This document shows, in pieces, positions 58,687-64,000 of a DNA stretch of 64,000 nucleotides; positions within the stretch are counted from its first letter, which is position 1, and every line of letters starts with the position of its first letter. The translations under genes were made by a program, and so were the position numbers. The DNA comes from Effrenium voratum (taxonomy: Eukaryota > Sar > Dinophyceae > Suessiales > Symbiodiniaceae), in assembly GCA_963377175.1 (NCBI GenBank), contig CAUJNA010003242.1:596614-660613 (forward strand), given 5' to 3'. Below the pieces are notes generated by a model, which saw only the letters and a list, made by a program, of their open reading frames with translations, was not told the origin of the DNA and searched no databases.

Positions 58687-58712
58687 TATATCTTTATATA
58701 TCTTTTCTACAG
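58687..58712 (-). promoter_or_regulatory. degenerate promoter motif, copy 3
   Basis: TATATCTTTATATATCTTTT followed by CTACAG on the plus strand resembles the core TATTTCTTTAAATACATTTT + TACAAG, with several changes. Lies just upstream of the GIY-YIG start. Confidence 0.4.
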
Positions 58713-58716
58713 CATT

Positions 58717-59634
58717 TCAAACTTTTAATAACTCAAAGCGAAGATAAGGGCGAGTATGTCCTTTTACATAAAAATAAGTTTGCCCTAATTTAGTTTCTAT
58801 TCTTTCTACTTCATATATTTGACTGCTCCAATTTGACACCCTCTCTTTATCTGTAATTCCTTTCTTTTTGAATATTTTAACTTTATTAGAAATGTTAATT
58901 TCAGGATATTTACGGGTTCTAGTTGCTTCGGTTGCCATTTTCATTTTTACTTTATAATTGTTTTTCTCCTTCAATGCTTCCGCTGGTGTCATTCCTATGC
59001 TTGAATGTTCCATTTTATTATTATAAGTTATTAATATTTCAAAATTATAATCTATCCATTGTATATTTTCCTTTCCTTCTTTTTCATCTTTTTCAACCCT
59101 TTTATATAACATATCTTTGTAGGTGCGTATAAAACGTTCTGCAAAATTAGGATGTCCTCTTGTGCGGTATAATTCTATTCCTTCTTCTTTGAAGTAATCT
59201 TCAACTGTTTTATTATATAAACTGCCTTCCTCGTCGCTATAAATAATTTCTGGTTTGCCTTTCATTTTCTGCATTCCTTCCATTACTCCCGCTAATATGT
59301 CAGGCGGTTGTTTTGATTTAATAGGTATTACTGTAGAGTATCTGGTAAATATATCAATTAAAATCATCCCTACTTTAAATTTTTGATTGGGTATGTCATT
59401 AATAAAAAATAAATCTAATTGAAATTCAAAGTATGGATGTGGAGAAATAAATGAATTGTTGCCTCTTAATTGCTTCTTCTGCTCTATGTTCTTTTGAAAC
59501 CATTCTTTAACATCATTTAAGGTTATGCTTTGTTCCTTTTGTTTAGCATCCTTATAGGTTGTTGCGATACTTCCGTATCCTGATTTATCATAATAGATTT
59601 TACTAATTATATCATTTTTATTAATATTTGCCAT
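58717..59634 (-). CDS. int: Polinton-type DDE integrase
   Basis: 305 residues. The N-terminus follows the Polinton integrase pattern (IYYDKSGYGSIATTYKDA, VKEWFQKN). The RNase H-fold core carries D74 in FQLDLFF, D134 in YSDEEG and E166 in HPNFAERF, a complete D,D,E triad. NNKMEHSSIGMTPAEA matches the conserved helix after the core. The C-terminus (NWSSQIYEVERI...YLRFELLKV) fits the small SH3-like or chromo-like end domain of this family. It inserts element DNA into the host genome. The gene lies between the 281-residue protein and the GIY-YIG gene with short spacers. It is clearly different from the copia integrase at 21.6 kb. Confidence 0.9.
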   Translation of the reverse strand: MANINKNDIISKIYYDKSGYGSIATTYKDAKQKEQSITLNDVKEWFQKNIEQKKQLRGNNSFISPHPYFEFQLDLFFINDIPNQKFKVGMILIDIFTRYSTVIPIKSKQPPDILAGVMEGMQKMKGKPEIIYSDEEGSLYNKTVEDYFKEEGIELYRTRGHPNFAERFIRTYKDMLYKRVEKDEKEGKENIQWIDYNFEILITYNNKMEHSSIGMTPAEALKEKNNYKVKMKMATEATRTRKYPEINISNKVKIFKKKGITDKERVSNWSSQIYEVERIETKLGQTYFYVKGHTRPYLRFELLKV

Positions 59635-59663
59635 ATTAATAAAGGTGATATTTTTTTAACATT

Positions 59664-60615
59664 TTATTCAAAATCTTCAGCACTATTTAAATATGCTTCG
59701 TACTGTTGTTGTTTTTGGTTACTCCTATTAGTCTGCGGTTTGATATCTTTGATACTTGGGTATGAACTAAATATCATATTTTGTATTCTCTCGCTTATTT
59801 CTATTTCTTTTGTATAGTGCTTATAAATATTTTGTCCTACATCATTAAAAAGGATATTAGAAAGTGCATTATCCAGCTTATTGAAAATATGTGATAATAT
59901 TATCTTGAATATGTTTAACGTGTTCGAAATATTATTTTCAATATATCTAAAACAATCCCGTCTATTCTTTTGGTTTTTTGGTATGTCATCATCATTCTTA
60001 TACTCATCAAAAAATCTATCTACTAGACCATTTTTATATGTTTCTATGTATTTTATTTCAACTGTTTTATAAATTGGTGTATCGCCTAAATCTACTCCAG
60101 CGCTTTCAGTTTTAATATTTCCTTTGTAGTATAATTCATAACAGTCCTTTATTCTCTCGTGTATGTCCCTTGTGTAGTTGTGCCTTCCTTTAACATCCTT
60201 TAATAAATTGGATTTGATAAATTTGAATGTCGGAAATTTATATAATTTTGTAAAATAATAATCTCTGATGTTGTTTGTTGTAACAGTTGTGTCTTCTTCC
60301 TTTTCATTTTCAATTATTTCAGTTAGTTTGATGAATTCTTTTGACTTATTACAAGTGTCAATATTTACAAATGTGTTCAACTGTTTTAATCTTTTGCATT
60401 TATAACATTCTTTATAATTATATTTGCATATGTGTTTAATAATATTTTCTGATAATTTAGTTTTATATAATTGAATATTATTATAATTAAATTTACATTC
60501 TTTACACATTCCAATTTTTTTTATTTATCATTCTTATAGTGTCATTCATGTTGATTTTATTTAAGAATTCACTAATGATTTCCTCCTGCTCAATCTCACT
60601 GAACATTTTCACCAT
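59664..60615 (-). CDS. zinc-binding hypothetical protein with A8 frameshift at its start
   Basis: The main frame (60,509-59,664, 281 residues) starts MCKECKF and has a CxxC...ICKYNYKECYKCKRL zinc-like module, then helical charged sequence with no recognised family. The promoter motif is not upstream of that Met but upstream of ATG 60,615, which opens a 37-codon frame (MVKMFSEIEQEE...) ending at TAA overlapping the 281-residue start. The two frames meet at a run of eight A (60,525-60,532 on the plus strand as T); one base fewer would join them. So the natural protein probably begins at 60,615. A real slippage site, a mutation or a base-calling error are all possible. Confidence 0.7.
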
Positions 60616-60661
60616 ATAATAGTATTATAAAATATTTCTTTAAATACATTTTTACAAGAAA
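60614..60661 (-). promoter_or_regulatory. conserved element promoter motif, copy 4
   Basis: Plus-strand ATATAATAGTATTATAAAAT then ATTTCTTTAAATACATTTTTACAAG in parts; nearly the same as copy 1, including the TATAATAGTATTATAAAATA block. It abuts ATG 60,615. Confidence 0.75.
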
Positions 60662-60720
60662 TATTTTTATAGTAAAATTTCTATATATTTTTATTTTTTC
60701 CTAAATTTATGGTTTCAAAT

Positions 60721-60925
60721 CCCCCCACAGGGGGAATGAACCCCCCACACAGGGGGGAATGAACCCCCCACACAGGGGGGAATGAACCCCCCACACAGGG
60801 GGGAATGAACCCCCCACACAGGGGGGAACAGCAAAACAGCACCTAATTTCAAGATTTTCAGGCAAACCCCCCGCTCTGGGGGGAATGACCCCCCCGCTCT
60901 GGGGGGAATGAACCCCCCGCTCTGG
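60721..60925. repeat. G/C hairpin array in two loop classes
   Basis: Five units of CCCCCC-ACACA-GGGGGG plus AATGAA (23-bp period, 60,721-60,832; the first unit is shortened) and three units of CCCCCC-GCTCT-GGGGGG (60,867-60,925). Each unit is a 6-bp perfect stem with a 5-base loop. The array lies between the 3' end of the 93-residue gene and the promoter of the next gene, in otherwise A+T-rich DNA. It could end transcripts, form G-quadruplexes or be a mobile double-hairpin element. The 75-residue open frame across it is an artefact. Confidence 0.9.
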
Positions 60926-61027
60926 GGGTGTCAAAACCTAAAAACCCAAAAATGCACCAAATATTTATTAAAATATATAAATTTTAATAAATATTACTTA
61001 AAATATTGGAATTTTAATAAATATTAT

Positions 61028-61309
61028 CTATTCAACTGTTATAATTTTATATGTTTGCGCCTTATATTTTCTGGGTTTTGTATTCTGTAAATCTTCTGGT
61101 TTATTTTCATAATCAATATCTTTTAAATTAATTTCTCCATTTTCTGCCATCTTGTCTAATTTCTTTCTTCTGTGAAATCTTATAGCACTTGCCCTTTTGG
61201 TGTCCATAAAGTCCTTTTCGTGTCTCCTTCTTTGATAATATAATCTGTTATATAGTGCCAGTTGTTCCTTTATTTGTTCCAGCGTCATATCTTCAGGTTT
61301 AATACTCAT
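61028..61309 (-). CDS. small basic hypothetical protein, 93 aa
   Basis: Starts at ATG 61,309 with the promoter motif upstream. The N-terminal MTLEQIKEQLALYNRLYYQ is helical, followed by a basic RRRHEKDF...RFHRRKKL stretch. No family is recognised; it may bind nucleic acid. It ends about 100 bases before the hairpin array. Confidence 0.65.
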   Translation of the reverse strand: MSIKPEDMTLEQIKEQLALYNRLYYQRRRHEKDFMDTKRASAIRFHRRKKLDKMAENGEINLKDIDYENKPEDLQNTKPRKYKAQTYKIITVE

Positions 61310-61320
61310 TATAATATATA

Positions 61321-61361
61321 TTATATTATATTATATATTTCTTTAAATACATTTTACAAGA
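61321..61361 (-). promoter_or_regulatory. conserved element promoter motif, copy 5
   Basis: Plus-strand TATTTCTTTAAATACATTTT then ACAAGATTTTT, about 25 bases upstream of ATG 61,309. It overlaps the region between this gene and the stop of the fibre gene. Confidence 0.7.
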
Positions 61362-61369
61362 TTTTTAAA

Positions 61370-63467
61370 CTAAATATTTTTATTTTTATTTTTATTTTTA
61401 AAGACTTCGTTTTCCAAATATTCTACACGAGCAATAAGTTTTGTTAAAGCATCCCAACTAATACAGGCCATTCTGTCATAACACATTGTTAAGTATTCTC
61501 CTGTGTCATTTACAATATTATATTTAGGATTTGTGTATTGTTGAACATCTTGAGCAATCCATCCTAATTCAGTCCTTTTAGTTTTTTGATTTTTAACAAA
61601 TGTTTTAATCTTAATGTTTTTTTACCATATTTATAGTATCGTCGTCTACATCTTCTATATTATCTTTCAGTCTCTTATCACTACTTAAATTAAATCCGTT
61701 ATATGATGAAAATTGAGTATCATCCAATTGTAAATATTTAGTGCCATCGATATAACTATCAATAGTTGTTGATGCTTCCAGTCTTAAGACAGCATCACTA
61801 TTCAAATGTCTCAAATTGATTTTATGAGCAATTCCAAAAGTCATGTCACCGTCAATAGTCCAGTCGCCTCGTAATTCGCTATTACTTCCACTATTCAAAA
61901 TGATTTTATTATCAGCATATGTTGAAGATAATCCAACAACCAAATTAATAGAGTTTGCAGTGTTGCTATTCCTGATTATTAAATCATTTGTATCGAGATA
62001 CATTTCAGCATTATCAATTATTAGTTTTGATGTGTTGCCAAATTGAACATTGCCACTCGGTGAATTTTGTAATAATAACGTATTTCCTGATACAGATTGA
62101 ACCTGATTGACTTCAACTTTCTTACCAGAAACCATTGTTAAATCGCCATTTGTATATACATCACCTAATACGTCAACTGGTTTATTGAAAATGGTTTTAG
62201 ATACAGCACCATCGCACATAAAATATTGATTAGAAGAATTTGTAATATCGCCAATACTACAAGCAACAAAATTAGGATGATGAATATAAAAACCTTCTGT
62301 TGCCGCGGGTGTGTGTGTTTCTAAATATGGAGTTAATGCATTGTCTAAATTATCAATTTTAGTTTTAATATCTGTTGAAAAATCATTATTTGTAAATAAA
62401 TTACCTTTCATATAAACAGCACCTTCAAAATATGATGTTCCATGTGCTTGAGCAAAATTGTATGAAGTATGAACATTACCATTAATTGTAATTCTTGAAG
62501 CATTATTAGGTCTTCCAATAATGACATCTCCAGTGTTCCATCCTAACCATAATCGATAAGGAGTAGCACCTGTTAGTCCTTGATAAGAGTCTAACTGACA
62601 TCCTCGTTTAAACTCGAGTCTTTGATTACTAACTGCATCTTGAATTCTAAAAATTGGATTAGTATTATCTGTTAAACTAATAATTAATGGCGAGTTCATT
62701 GTTTGGGCAGTTGTGATTGTTTTATCTAATTTTTGTAAATCAGTTGCCAATAAACTATTTATTGTATTTGAATTTTGAGTTATTAATAAATCTTGTGTCG
62801 TGTTGTCTGATATGATTGAGGCAAATGTATTACTGTATGCGGTATTTGTATTGAATAAATTAGTATCATTTATGTATAATGTTGATACATCCGCTTGAAT
62901 AGTTGTTTTTTCAGTTGTAGTCCAAGAAGCACCCGCTCCTGCTTGTAAATTTGCTATATCTGTTAAAATCGTTGTTATTGTGTTTCCGTGTCCTGTTATG
63001 TTATTAATATTTGTGTCAATTAATGATATATGCGATGTTATTGTAGCATTTAAATTACTGATTAAATGTGTATTTGAACTAATGTTATTAAAATTAGAAT
63101 CAAGTTTAATTGTATTTGCTGATATAGTCGGTAGTATTGAAGTTATGGTTAATCCGTGTGCTGTTGTATTATTAAAGTTGCTTGTAATTGTTGCATTTTG
63201 ATTTACTTGTTCATTAAACATAGTTGTTGATGTTGCGTTTAATTCAGTAATATCTAAAATATTGGCATCTATCTTATTTTTCTGTGCTAAAATAAGAGCA
63301 TCAACTTCTTCAATTGTATAACCTCCACCTAATGATCCTGCTGTGTCTGCTAATTCTTGTTTTGTAGCATAAACACTGCTTAATGTCGATGGTTCTGTTG
63401 AATTTATTAATGCTAATTCACTTGCTACAATCCTGTTTGAGCCGTCCAGTGATAATGTTGAAAACAT
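61370..63467 (-). CDS. fibre/spike-like protein with S74 chaperone domain (frameshifted)
   Basis: The uninterrupted frame is 618 residues (63,467-61,611). Residues 60-250 are Asn/Thr-rich heptad-like repeats suggesting a trimeric coiled coil; 260-590 are beta-rich; SSDKRLKDNIEDV near 597 opens a peptidase S74 intramolecular chaperone domain, which folds trimeric spikes and self-cleaves at a Ser/Lys site. The frame then stops at a run of seven A (61,617-61,623 as T). In the +1 frame the domain continues at once (ELGWIAQDVQ, MCYDRMACISWDALTKLIAR) to a TAG at 61,370. So one extra A splits the domain. Such proteins are virion receptor-binding fibres in phages and are found in large algal viruses; that role here is inference. 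Confidence 0.8.
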
Positions 63468-63502
63468 AATTATTATATAGTAGGTTATATAATAATTATA
63501 TT

Positions 63503-64000
63503 TTATCTTTTCTTTCCTCTTGAACCAAATATATTTTTATTTAATGCATTATATTTTTCTTGCTTCTGTCTCATATATTCATTTTGCAATAATTGGTAAT
63601 GCTGTGCTATATTTTGTAGCGGGTTTGGAGGCGGTTGTGGTTGCATTCTTCTTGGGGGTGGTGTGTTCGCTATTATATTATTTTGTTGCGGTTGTGGTTG
63701 TTGATTTTCTTCGTTGTACGCTACTTCATGATCTATCCTTTGAGGTTTTGCTATTGGAACTGCTTTGGGTTTAGGCTTTATGGGTTTAGATTCTAATGGT
63801 CCTTGGCAATTGCGTTCGTGACTGTATCTGTATGATTTTAATGTTAAAGTTTTGGCACATTTTGGACAGGTTATTTTCTTTTCATTGCGTGCTTGAGTTT
63901 TTGAGTTGTTTATAAGAGGTTCTACAGGTTTTATTTCTTGTGTTGGTTCTGTTATTGGTTCTGCCTTTGGTGCTTCTTCTTCTTCAATTGGTGGTAATTC
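63503..64000 (-). CDS. partial Pro/Gln-rich zinc-finger protein (runs off window)
   Basis: An open minus-strand frame enters at the right edge and ends at TAA 63,503-63,505, giving 165 residues of a C-terminus. It has an acidic/Pro segment, a C2HC-type finger (CPKCAKTLTLKSYRYSHERN then C), a Pro/Gln-rich linker with PPPRRMQPQPPPNP, and a helical, basic C-terminus ending IFGSRGKKR. No family is recognised. Codon use and orientation match the viral element. The start lies beyond the window. Confidence 0.7.
   Translation of the reverse strand, partial: ELPPIEEEEAPKAEPITEPTQEIKPVEPLINNSKTQARNEKKITCPKCAKTLTLKSYRYSHERNCQGPLESKPIKPKPKAVPIAKPQRIDHEVAYNEENQQPQPQQNNIIANTPPPRRMQPQPPPNPLQNIAQHYQLLQNEYMRQKQEKYNALNKNIFGSRGKKR

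Larger units (their letters stand above)
52440..64000 (-). mobile_element. integrated Polinton-like/virophage-like viral element (right end outside window)
   Basis: At about 52,440-52,560 the sequence switches from balanced composition to strongly A+T-rich and becomes densely coding with no introns seen; every gene is on the minus strand. The gene set is a Polinton-type integrase, a GIY-YIG nuclease, a polymerase-like/SF1 helicase fusion, a fibre-like S74 protein and zinc-binding small proteins. A shared upstream motif precedes four genes. This fits a Polinton-like virus, virophage or related element better than a cellular locus or retroelement. No major capsid protein, packaging ATPase or maturation protease is visible, so the assignment rests on integrase and replication genes. 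The exact left terminus, inverted repeats and target duplication were not found. A chimeric assembly is the main alternative. Confidence 0.75.

Noticed and set aside
54223..59132. Plus-strand frames of hydrophobic Phe/Leu/Ser composition
   Set aside because: Antisense shadows of A+T-rich minus-strand genes.
52508..60844. 12-mer AAAACAGCACCT shared between the element's left end and the hairpin array
   Set aside because: A single 12-base match across more than 8 kb can arise by chance; not enough to claim a terminal repeat.
60707..60934. 75-residue minus-strand frame
   Set aside because: It is the translation of the G/C hairpin array and has no independent start context.

Overview
The window reads as nuclear DNA of a dinoflagellate, probably a Symbiodiniaceae-like alga. 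The evidence is very low gene density, many short exons in a G+C-balanced background, splice donors that begin GC or GA as well as GT, short direct repeats at exon/intron boundaries, a calcium-dependent-protein-kinase-like gene, and a Ty1/copia retroelement. No homology search was possible; calls rest on motifs, reading frames and splice geometry read by eye.

Layout. Bases 1-13,100 are gene-poor, with a degenerate telomere-like C-rich tract and a few unassigned exon candidates. From 13,109 to about 37,400 a plus-strand gene for a divergent mitochondrial carrier is spread over at least eight short exons. A complete, apparently young LTR retrotransposon (17,703-30,764, 161-bp LTRs, 5-bp target duplication GTAAG) sits inside one of its introns. 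From 42,777 to about 51,355 ten plus-strand exons assemble into a CDPK/CAMK-type protein kinase from a Met-Gly start through subdomain X. Its last exons are not seen before a compositional break.

The retrotransposon is about 13 kb, far larger than an ordinary copia element. Its Gag carries two CCCH zinc fingers instead of a zinc knuckle. Pol has protease, integrase, RT (YVDD) and RNase H, with two copies of an extra module inserted near RT and inside RNase H. Downstream of RNase H are three more modules: a region with cytosine-methyltransferase-like landmarks, an SGNH/GDSL-hydrolase domain with its catalytic blocks intact, and a separate ORF with a KptA/Tpt1-like RNA 2'-phosphotransferase domain. 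The polyprotein is interrupted by a 208-bp tandem duplication and by a one-base frameshift.

From about 52,440 to the right edge the DNA becomes strongly A+T-rich and densely coding, with all genes on the minus strand and no introns seen. This looks like an integrated Polinton-like or virophage-like DNA virus. It has a Polinton-type DDE integrase, a GIY-YIG endonuclease, a 1400-residue protein combining B-family-polymerase-like palm motifs, an SF1 helicase and an HNH-like zinc module, a fibre-like protein with an S74 chaperone domain, and several small zinc-binding or basic proteins. Four clear copies and one weak copy of a conserved upstream motif look like its own promoter. An array of G/C hairpins separates two of its genes. 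Two genes carry apparent one-base expansions of A-runs. Capsid, packaging ATPase and maturation protease were not seen and may lie beyond base 64,000.
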